DNA of 64,000 nucleotides from the NCBI RefSeq assembly GCF_002817655.1, contig NZ_NWQK01000001.1, positions 434,001 through 498,000 on the forward strand. The letters run 5' to 3'. Positions 57,352 to 64,000 of the stretch are shown piece after piece (the first letter of the stretch is position 1; every line of letters starts with the position of its first letter). The position numbers were made by a program, and so were the translations under genes. Below the pieces are notes generated by a model. It saw only the letters and a list, made by a program, of their open reading frames with translations. It had not been told where the DNA came from and made no database searches. The stretch is from Candidatus Chlamydia corallus. Lineage in GTDB: Bacteria; Chlamydiota; Chlamydiia; Chlamydiales; Chlamydiaceae.

Positions 57352-57963
57352 ATGACACTGGTACCCTATGTTGTCGAGGATACGGGCCGTGGTGAAAGGG
57401 CCATGGATATTTACTCCCGTCTCCTGAAAGATCGTATTGTAATGATCGGTCAGGAAATCACGGAGCCCCTTGCAAACACAGTAATTGCCCAACTCCTTTT
57501 TCTCATGTCTGAAGATCCTAAAAAAGATATTCAAATTTTTATTAATTCCCCAGGCGGTTATATCACAGCAGGACTAGCAATCTATGATACCATTCGCTTT
57601 TTAGGTTGTGATGTAAATACCTATTGTATTGGTCAAGCTGCTTCCATGGGGGCTCTTTTATTATCCGCAGGAACTAAAGGTAAGCGTCATGCCCTTCCAC
57701 ACAGCCGTATGATGATTCACCAACCTTCGGGAGGTATTATCGGGACATCTGCTGATATTCAACTACAGGCCGCTGAAATTCTAACACTAAAAAAACACCT
57801 CGCGAATATCCTCTCCGAATGCACAGGCCAACCTGTAGAGAAAATTATAGAGGACTCAGAACGAGACTTCTTCATGGGAGCCGAAGAAGCCATCTCCTAC
57901 GGACTTATTGATAAAGTGGTAACTTCTGCAAAAGAAACTAATAAGGATACAAGTAGCACTTAA
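57352..57963 (+). CDS. clpP: ATP-dependent Clp protease proteolytic subunit ClpP
   Basis: A 203-residue serine protease. The catalytic Ser is S98 in [10 protein letters not shown] and the His is H123 in [10 protein letters not shown], matching E. coli S97/H122. The Asp is in the later SERDFF segment. The N-terminal [13 protein letters not shown] is typical. It forms the tetradecameric core fed by ClpX, encoded nine bases downstream. Chlamydiae have a second ClpP elsewhere; this copy is the one paired with clpX. A consensus promoter at 57195 precedes it. Confidence 0.96.
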   Translation: MTLVPYVVEDTGRGERAMDIYSRLLKDRIVMIGQEITEPLANTVIAQLLFLMSEDPKKDIQIFINSPGGYITAGLAIYDTIRFLGCDVNTYCIGQAASMGALLLSAGTKGKRHALPHSRMMIHQPSGGIIGTSADIQLQAAEILTLKKHLANILSECTGQPVEKIIEDSERDFFMGAEEAISYGLIDKVVTSAKETNKDTSST

Positions 57964-57972
57964 AGAGAAAAT

Positions 57973-59238
57973 ATGAATAAAAAAAATCTGACTATTTGTT
58001 CATTTTGTGGTCGGTCTGAAAAAGACGTAGAGAAGCTAATTGCGGGGCCTTCGGTATACATTTGTGACTATTGCATCAAATTATGCTCTGGAATTTTAGA
58101 TAAGAAACCCTCCTCTACAGTATCTTCAGCTCCAGTTTCGGAAGCACCTTCGCAACCTTCTGATCTAAAAGTACTCACCCCTAAAGAGATCAAAAAACAT
58201 ATTGATGAATATGTCATTGGTCAAGAAAGAGCTAAAAAAACAATAGCTGTTGCCGTTTATAATCATTATAAACGTATACGAGCTCTACTACATCACAAAC
58301 AGGTAAGCTACGGGAAATCTAATGTTCTTCTCCTAGGCCCCACAGGATCTGGAAAAACATTAATTGCAAAAACCTTAGCAAAAATTTTAGATGTTCCCTT
58401 CACAATTGCCGATGCTACCACTCTAACCGAAGCAGGTTATGTTGGTGAGGATGTGGAGAACATAGTTTTGCGTTTATTACAAGCTGCTGATTACGACGTG
58501 GCTCGTGCAGAACGAGGCATTATCTATATCGATGAAATCGATAAAATTGGCAGGACAACTGCCAATGTCTCCATTACTAGAGATGTTTCAGGAGAAGGAG
58601 TCCAACAAGCATTGTTAAAAATCGTTGAAGGAACTATAGCAAACGTTCCTCCTAAAGGAGGCCGTAAGCATCCCAACCAAGAGTACATCCGAGTCAATAC
58701 AGAAAATATCTTATTTATCGTAGGTGGCGCATTCGTCAACCTAGACAAGATTATTGCGAAACGATTAGGGAAAACTACAATAGGGTTTTCTGATGATCAA
58801 GCAGACCTTTCTCAAAAAAACCGAGATCATCTACTTGCTAAAGTCGAAACCGAGGACCTGATTGCCTTTGGAATGATCCCTGAATTTGTCGGAAGATTCA
58901 ACTGCATTGTAAACTGTGAGGAACTCTCTTTGGACGAACTTGTTGCCATCCTTACAGAACCTACAAATGCTGTCGTTAAACAATATGTAGAGCTATTTGC
59001 AGAAGAAAACGTCAAGTTAGTTTTCAAAAAAGAAGCTCTATATGCTATAGCAAAAAAAGCAAAGCAAGCAAAAACTGGAGCTCGTGCTCTAGGAATGATT
59101 TTAGAAAATCTTCTTAGAGACCTTATGTTCGAAATTCCTTCAGATCCTACAGTAGAAGCTATTCATATCCAAGAAGACACTATCGCAGAAAATAAAGCGC
59201 CAATAATTATCAGAAGGACCCCAGAAGCTATAGCTTAA
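57973..59238 (+). CDS. clpX: ATP-dependent Clp protease ATP-binding subunit ClpX
   Basis: A 421-residue AAA+ unfoldase. The zinc-binding domain has C9, C12, C31 and C34. Walker A GPTGSGKT is at ~122-129, Walker [11 protein letters not shown] near ~178, the pore-loop GYVGEDV near ~156 and the ClpP-binding loop IGFSDD near ~265 (the usual IGF tripeptide). It unfolds substrates for ClpP. The ATG follows AGAGAAA and lies nine bases after clpP. Confidence 0.97.
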   Translation: MNKKNLTICSFCGRSEKDVEKLIAGPSVYICDYCIKLCSGILDKKPSSTVSSAPVSEAPSQPSDLKVLTPKEIKKHIDEYVIGQERAKKTIAVAVYNHYKRIRALLHHKQVSYGKSNVLLLGPTGSGKTLIAKTLAKILDVPFTIADATTLTEAGYVGEDVENIVLRLLQAADYDVARAERGIIYIDEIDKIGRTTANVSITRDVSGEGVQQALLKIVEGTIANVPPKGGRKHPNQEYIRVNTENILFIVGGAFVNLDKIIAKRLGKTTIGFSDDQADLSQKNRDHLLAKVETEDLIAFGMIPEFVGRFNCIVNCEELSLDELVAILTEPTNAVVKQYVELFAEENVKLVFKKEALYAIAKKAKQAKTGARALGMILENLLRDLMFEIPSDPTVEAIHIQEDTIAENKAPIIIRRTPEAIA

Positions 59239-59268
59239 CTCTCTTTAGTTCCTTATTTTAGAGGTGTG

Positions 59269-60501
59269 ATGACAACAATCGCCATAGAAGCTGCAAAAAA
59301 AGTTCTTATAAAACTACGTAATGCAGGATATCAGGCGTATTTTGTCGGTGGTTGTGTTAGAGATATGTTGATGCATAGGCCTCTTGAGGACATCGATATA
59401 GCTACCAATGCCTCTCCAACTATTGTATCTACGATCTTCCCTGATGTGATTACTATCGGTGTTGCCTTTGGTATCATCGTAGTAAAACAGGACGGACGCC
59501 TATTTGAAGTTGCTACCTTCCGCTCTGATGGAGAATACAAAGATGGACGACATCCTGATCGCATTATATTTTCTTCTATGCGAGAAGATGCCCTCCGAAG
59601 AGATTTCACCGTCAACGGTATGTACTACGATCCTTTTGAAGACAAGGTCTTTGACTTTGTCGAAGGAACCCGTGATATTGAAAAGAAAGTCATTCGCGCT
59701 ATAGGCCACCCACGCTTAAGATTCTCAGAAGATAAACTTCGTATCCTACGTGCCATACGCTTTTCTTCTACCCTTGGCTTCACGCTAGATCCAACGACAG
59801 AACGCGCCATTATCAAAGAAGCTCCAACATTAGTAAATTCCGTATCACCAGAGAGAATTTGGCAAGAGCTAAAAAAAATGCTTTCAAGACAGCCTTATGC
59901 AGCCCTCTCTCTCCTACTTAAACTTAAAGTTTTAATCTTTATTTTCCCTGAGCTAAAAGAGATTCCCTACAGTCTTTTAAGAACAACTATAGAATTTGCC
60001 CGTCAGTTCAACCCAACATATTTCCCCGAGCTTCTCTTTTTACTGCCTCTATTCCAAGGGATAAGTGAAGAAGCTGCAACAGTAGCTTTTGGAAGATTAC
60101 GAATTTCTAATAAAGAATTGAAATTAATAGAATCCTGGTACCAAGCACTCCCCCATTTTCAAAACCAATCCAGCAACCGTGTATTTTGGGCTCACTTCCT
60201 AGCTTCTCCAACAGCACCCTTATTTCTTGAACTCTTCTCAGCTTTACAAAAAGACCCTAGCAGACAACAACACTTTATCTCTCGAGTACAAGAACTGGAA
60301 TCACGCTTAGAGGAATTCATACTAAGAATAAAAACATCTTCCCCTGTCGTCTCAGCTCCCGACCTGATGGCTAAGGGCATTGCCCCTGGGAGACTTCTTG
60401 GAGATCTACTCAGGGAAGCGGAGATTCTATCTATAGAAAACGAATGCCTCGACAAAGAAAAAATTTTATTGCTTTTACAAGAAAAAGGCTTTTGGAAGTA
60501 A
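59269..60501 (+). CDS. pcnB: CCA-adding/poly(A) polymerase-type nucleotidyltransferase
   Basis: A class II nucleotidyltransferase with the catalytic motif GGCVRDMLMHRPLEDIDIATNA near residue 29 (GGxVRD and DxD). RRDFTVNGMYYDP and LRILRAIRFSSTLGF follow as in PcnB and CCA enzymes. The 410 residues fit either poly(A) polymerase I-like or tRNA CCA-adding activity; motif reading does not separate them. The encoded tRNAs in this window lack CCA, so a CCA-adding enzyme is needed somewhere. I use the ATG at 59269, since AGAGG lies at 59260-59264; an upstream GTG at 59266 is too close. Confidence 0.85.
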   Translation: MTTIAIEAAKKVLIKLRNAGYQAYFVGGCVRDMLMHRPLEDIDIATNASPTIVSTIFPDVITIGVAFGIIVVKQDGRLFEVATFRSDGEYKDGRHPDRIIFSSMREDALRRDFTVNGMYYDPFEDKVFDFVEGTRDIEKKVIRAIGHPRLRFSEDKLRILRAIRFSSTLGFTLDPTTERAIIKEAPTLVNSVSPERIWQELKKMLSRQPYAALSLLLKLKVLIFIFPELKEIPYSLLRTTIEFARQFNPTYFPELLFLLPLFQGISEEAATVAFGRLRISNKELKLIESWYQALPHFQNQSSNRVFWAHFLASPTAPLFLELFSALQKDPSRQQHFISRVQELESRLEEFILRIKTSSPVVSAPDLMAKGIAPGRLLGDLLREAEILSIENECLDKEKILLLLQEKGFWK

Positions 60502-60529
60502 CTTAGTTTAAATAGGGCCTTTCCTTTAC

Positions 60530-60566
60530 AACCCTTAGAAATTTATCTCTTTGGGTTTAATTTTTT
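60530..60566 (+). terminator. Weak intrinsic terminator after pcnB
   Basis: An imperfect hairpin with AACCC (60530-60534) and GGGTT (60553-60557) arms is followed by TTTTTT at 60561-60566. Confidence 0.35.
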
Positions 60567-60619
60567 AACTCCTATTATTTTCTCCTTAATTACCGAAGAA
60601 AATAAATCAAGAGACGATT

Positions 60620-62089
60620 ATGCTAAGAATAGCCATTTTAGGAAGACCGAATGTAGGGAAATCATCACTTTTCAATCGTCTATGTAAACGCTCTTTAGCA
60701 ATTGTAAATTCTCAAGAAGGGACAACCCGGGATCGCCTATACGGAGAAACACATGCTCTCGGCATTCCTGCTCAAGTGATTGATACTGGAGGTGTCGATC
60801 ACAATTCTGAAGATTACTTCCAAAAGCATATCTACAAGCAGGCCCTAGCTGGCGCTAAGGAAGCTGATATCCTGTTACTAGTCATCGATATCCGCTGCGG
60901 TATTACCGAAGAAGATGCTCACTTAGCCAAACAACTCCTGCCCCTAAAGAAACCCCTAATCCTGATCGCCAATAAAGCAGATAGTCGTCAGGACGAATTA
61001 CAAATTCATGAAACCTATAAATTAGGAATTCCCTTCATTGTAGCGACCTCAACAGCACATGATAAACACATCGACACCCTTCTTCAAAAAATTAAGTCAG
61101 TAGCCAACATCCCAGAACCTCTCAATGAGCAGGAAGAAAAGCAAGACAATGAGGAGCTTTTTGCCGATGAACAAGAAAACCTTTCGGCTACAACTCCCAC
61201 AAAAATGTTGCCCGATTTTTCAGAAGTATTTACCGAGGACTTCTCTTTTGAAGAACCATTTGTTGCCCCAGATTCTTATCAACAACCTTCTAAAATATTA
61301 AAAATAGCACTAATCGGGCGCCCTAATGTAGGAAAATCTTCCATTATTAATGGTCTCCTTAATGAAGAGCGTTGTATTATTGATAATACTCCTGGGACTA
61401 CACGTGATAATATCGATATTCTATATTCTCATAAGGACCGTCAGTATCTCTTTATTGATACCGCAGGTCTCAGGAAAATGAAAAGCGTGAAGAATTCCAT
61501 AGAATGGATCTCTTCATCGCGAACTGAAAAAGCAATTTCTCGTGCTGATATCTGTCTTCTTGTTATTGATGCTACACAAAAACTTTCTTCATATGAAAAG
61601 CGCATTCTTTCTTTAATTTCCAAACGAAAAAAACCGCATATCATATTAATCAACAAGTGGGACTTACTTGAGGGTGTGCGCATGGAGCATTACTGCAAAG
61701 ATCTACGATCTACTGATCCCTATTTAGGACAGGCTAAGATGCTTTGTATCTCTGCTGCTACTAAACGTAATCTTACAAATATCTTCTCTGCCATTGATGA
61801 ACTGTATCACGTAGTATCAAATAAAGTTCCCACACCAATAGTAAATAAAACTCTGGCTTCTGCTTTACATAGAAATCATCCTCAAGTGGTGCAGGGACGC
61901 AGATTGAGGATTTATTATGCAATTCAGAAAACCACAACACCCCTTCAATTTTTATTATTTATAAACGCAAAATCGTTATTAACGAAGCATTATGAATATT
62001 ATTTAAAAAATACATTAAAATCTTCGTTTAATTTATATGGAATACCATTTGATTTAGAATTTAAAGAAAAACCAAAAAGAAAGAATTAA
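60620..62089 (+). CDS. der: Ribosome-assembly GTPase Der (EngA)
   Basis: An essential tandem-GTPase acting in 50S subunit assembly. The 489-residue protein has two G domains with [10 protein letters not shown]-loops, at residues 8-16 and ~233-241. Each is followed by DTGG/DTAG G3 and NKAD/NKWD G4 motifs, and a KH-like C-terminus follows. The acidic linker between domains is long (residues ~165-225). AGAGA precedes the ATG. The last ~200 bases and the following gap are unusually A+T-rich. Confidence 0.96.
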   Translation: MLRIAILGRPNVGKSSLFNRLCKRSLAIVNSQEGTTRDRLYGETHALGIPAQVIDTGGVDHNSEDYFQKHIYKQALAGAKEADILLLVIDIRCGITEEDAHLAKQLLPLKKPLILIANKADSRQDELQIHETYKLGIPFIVATSTAHDKHIDTLLQKIKSVANIPEPLNEQEEKQDNEELFADEQENLSATTPTKMLPDFSEVFTEDFSFEEPFVAPDSYQQPSKILKIALIGRPNVGKSSIINGLLNEERCIIDNTPGTTRDNIDILYSHKDRQYLFIDTAGLRKMKSVKNSIEWISSSRTEKAISRADICLLVIDATQKLSSYEKRILSLISKRKKPHIILINKWDLLEGVRMEHYCKDLRSTDPYLGQAKMLCISAATKRNLTNIFSAIDELYHVVSNKVPTPIVNKTLASALHRNHPQVVQGRRLRIYYAIQKTTTPLQFLLFINAKSLLTKHYEYYLKNTLKSSFNLYGIPFDLEFKEKPKRKN

Positions 62090-62164
62090 TTTGTTAAAAA
62101 ATAATAAAAGATATTATTAAAATAAAATAAAAACAAATCAATTATTTCTTGGAGATTTATAGTC

Positions 62165-62695
62165 ATGAACTATGACCAATACGATACGCCAAACCCAGAG
62201 CACAATCAGATTTTCGAAGACTTACTTTATAACTCTGAGGAAGCAATTTCATTAGATAAATATCAAGAAACTGGAGTGTATGTTGAAGAAAATACAGATC
62301 AGGGAGACCTTCTTATTGTCCTTGGTAAATCCGTATTCAAAAACACTATACATCAATTCTATTTAAGCGAAGATAACTATGCCTATACAAGATATTGTAT
62401 TAAAAACAGCTGGAAGCCCTGGTCTAGTACTGCACTAACGACAATTTCAGAATCTGAGTATGACTGTGATCAACTCATAGAAACACAGTCTCTCCTCATT
62501 ACAAATGTAAATACCCTACTCAATGCTCCTACAGATTTCCTCCTTGACTCTGAGAACCAGAACCACATTCTTTTATGTATAACAAGCGATAAAGGAAGTC
62601 ACCGTGTCCAGTTCCTCATTGCCAACAATCGCAGGAAATTCTGGATTCGTTATTATGATGACCAGGCTTGGTCAGAATGGACGCAATTTATTTAA
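62165..62695 (+). CDS. Small protein with two tail-fibre/pyocin-knob-like repeats
   Basis: A 176-residue protein without signal peptide or membrane span. It appears to hold two repeats. Repeat 1 spans ~33-90 and ends R76-x6-W83-x2-W86; repeat 2 spans ~120-176 and ends R162-x6-W169-x2-W172, with identical spacing. Each repeat has an LLIVLG- or ILLCITS-type strand followed by a Q-F strand and YxRY/WIRY before the tryptophans. This recalls the knob repeats of phage tail fibres and pyocins (Y.R.....W..W). Function in chlamydia is unknown. GGAG lies upstream, and the leader is very A+T-rich. Confidence 0.75.
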   Translation: MNYDQYDTPNPEHNQIFEDLLYNSEEAISLDKYQETGVYVEENTDQGDLLIVLGKSVFKNTIHQFYLSEDNYAYTRYCIKNSWKPWSSTALTTISESEYDCDQLIETQSLLITNVNTLLNAPTDFLLDSENQNHILLCITSDKGSHRVQFLIANNRRKFWIRYYDDQAWSEWTQFI

Positions 62696-62734
62696 AAGAA
62701 ATCAAGAAAAAAAGAAATACTTTGGAACAAATAC

Positions 62735-62758
62735 ACCTAGAGGAGAGAGCCTCTAGGT
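62735..62758. terminator. Hairpin between converging genes, probable bidirectional terminator
   Basis: A perfect 9-bp stem ACCTAGAGG/CCTCTAGGT with a 6-base loop lies between the converging orphan gene and secA. The flanks are only moderately T-rich on each side. Confidence 0.6.
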
Positions 62759-62762
62759 TATC

Positions 62763-64000
62763 TTAATCTTGATCTTCAGAATCTGTAACTACAGTCAACT
62801 CTAAGGGACCATAATTAACATTACTATGGAAAGATGTGGCTACACTAGGAATCACATTGTCTATGCGGTTATTCGACTCTATGGTTAATTCAAGACGGAA
62901 AAGATGCCGCGCAATCGTAATACGAATATCGCGAATCAAACTCTCAAACAGTAGGAAAGATTCGTGTTTAAATTCTAATAAAGGATCTTTCTGCCCTACA
63001 GTACGTAAACCAACTTCACTACGTAGCAAGTCCATATCTACAAGATGAACACGCCACTCCTCATCAATATGCATGACCATTACAGAGCGAATGACATCTT
63101 CACAAATAGCCAATGCATCCAATTCTTTGCTCCCAGCTTTCGAAAGCCCTTCAATCATATGCTCAAAGCGTACCTGGAACTCCTGAATAAGCTCCGCAGC
63201 GATCTTTTCAGCAACAGAATCTACATCTTTAAGCTGTCTAAGTTCCTCTATATTTAAGACAATAGGGAAAGAAGAGTTCATCCATTCCTGAAGATTTGCC
63301 AACGTCCACCCTTTGAACTGACGATCGCTGATAACCAAGGATGCTACCATCAGAGAAACATGACATAGGATTTCTTTTGCAAGATCAAAGACATGCTCAG
63401 CATGTAAGACATCATGACGAAAAGCATATATCGCCTGTCTTTGCTTATTCATCACATCATCATACTCTAGGGTATGCTTACGGATAGTATAGTTTCTCCC
63501 CTCTACACGCTTCTGCGCTGTTTCTATGAGCTTATTAAACATAGGATCCGACATAGCTTCTCCTTCTGGAGGACGGAAATGACGAATCAGGGCATTCAAT
63601 TTAGGAGAGGCGAAAAGTCGCATTAGACGATCTTCAAAAGATAAAAAGAATTTTGCAGATCCAGGATCTCCTAAACGAGCACAACGCCCACGTAACTGCC
63701 TATCAATCCGACGCGATTGATGCCGCGTGGTACCAATCACATGTAGACCACCAACGATTACAGCTTCATTATCCAATTTGATATCTGTTCCTCGGCCTGC
63801 CATATTTGTAGCTACAGTCACAGCACCTAATTTACCTGCGCCTGCTATAATTTCTGCTTCTTGAGCATGATTCTTAGCATTCAATACAGTATGGTCTATG
63901 CGATTCTGCCGCAAAATTCGAGAAAGTTTTTCAGAAACCTCTACAGATTCTGTACCTACAAGAATAGGATTCCCTTTCCCATGGGTAGTCGCAATCTCAT
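62763..64000 (-). CDS. secA: Preprotein translocase ATPase SecA, C-terminal part (partial)
   Basis: The frame is open to the window edge at 64000, so the N-terminal part of SecA is missing. The visible ~412 residues begin in the second nucleotide-binding fold (THGKGNPILVGTESVEVSEKL, then TNMAGRGTDIKL and RQLRGRCARLGDPGS, helicase motifs V-VI) and continue through the helical scaffold/wing domain (KLIETAQKRVEGRNYTIRKH, EEWRVHLVDMDLLRSEVGLR). The C-terminus TVVTDSEDQD lacks the usual zinc-binding CxCxSGxxxxxCH tail. SecA drives protein export through SecYEG. The window also holds yajC, another Sec component. Confidence 0.93.
   Translation of the reverse strand, partial: EIATTHGKGNPILVGTESVEVSEKLSRILRQNRIDHTVLNAKNHAQEAEIIAGAGKLGAVTVATNMAGRGTDIKLDNEAVIVGGLHVIGTTRHQSRRIDRQLRGRCARLGDPGSAKFFLSFEDRLMRLFASPKLNALIRHFRPPEGEAMSDPMFNKLIETAQKRVEGRNYTIRKHTLEYDDVMNKQRQAIYAFRHDVLHAEHVFDLAKEILCHVSLMVASLVISDRQFKGWTLANLQEWMNSSFPIVLNIEELRQLKDVDSVAEKIAAELIQEFQVRFEHMIEGLSKAGSKELDALAICEDVIRSVMVMHIDEEWRVHLVDMDLLRSEVGLRTVGQKDPLLEFKHESFLLFESLIRDIRITIARHLFRLELTIESNNRIDNVIPSVATSFHSNVNYGPLELTVVTDSEDQD

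Overview
The window is chromosomal DNA of an obligate intracellular chlamydia. The evidence is the histone-like HctA, a SET-domain protein, the outer-membrane porin PorB, a flagellum-like FliF/FliH/FliI/FliJ set with no flagellin, and a gene order that runs collinearly from the end of mfd to secA as in other Chlamydia chromosomes. The single-locus 16S-23S-5S operon between nqrF and ftsK, together with the protein sequences, points to the pneumoniae/pecorum/psittaci side of the genus. I cannot fix the species from sequence reading alone.

Layout. 1-4041: end of mfd, then the haem genes hemE-hemN-hemG. 4015-6480: a convergent TPR-like protein. 6481-10586: hctA, an RNA uracil methyltransferase, yajC and nqrF. 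10587-11848: an accessory patch holding a decayed gene on the minus strand. 11849-16796: 5S, 23S and 16S rRNA on the minus strand, with a terminator and a long leader. 17323-21358: tRNA-His, ftsK, a metallo-beta-lactamase-fold protein and the SET protein. 21362-25603: a PEBP protein, an alanine/Na+ symporter, a lipoprotein and an exported unknown. 25669-28612: riboflavin genes ribH, ribBA, ribD. 28639-36539: serS, membrane proteins, a P1B metal ATPase, rodA, birA, a pseudouridine synthase and gpmA. 36494-38475: a NifS-like/NifU-like pair. 38732-44377: fliF, fliH, fliI and fliJ-like genes tightly coupled to a nucleotidyltransferase and gpsA. 44530-49036: porB and two large paralogous chlamydia-specific genes. 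49152-55562: pckA, mreB and a SNF2 helicase. 55743-60501: tRNA-Gly, tig, clpP, clpX and a CCA-adding/poly(A) polymerase-type enzyme. 60620-64000: der, a small orphan protein and the 3' part of secA.

How the genes work together. Protein quality control (tig-clpP-clpX) and translation or ribosome assembly (der, serS, rRNA, tRNAs) dominate. Cell-shape and division functions (ftsK, rodA, mreB) sit among them in a lineage known to lack FtsZ. Chromatin proteins (hctA and the SET methyltransferase) are about 14 kb apart.

The most interesting signals are: (i) a NifS-like/NifU-like gene pair in which both proteins appear to have lost their catalytic or scaffold residues; (ii) a FliF-like protein ending in a FliG-like segment; (iii) an orphan 176-residue protein beside secA built of two repeats that resemble phage tail-fibre/pyocin knob repeats; (iv) a decayed gene beside the rRNA operon with one nonsense codon and one probable homopolymer frameshift; (v) a perfect 13-bp palindrome just upstream of an exported-protein gene; (vi) a metal ATPase whose motifs fit the P1B-4 class rather than the usual Zn/Cd class.
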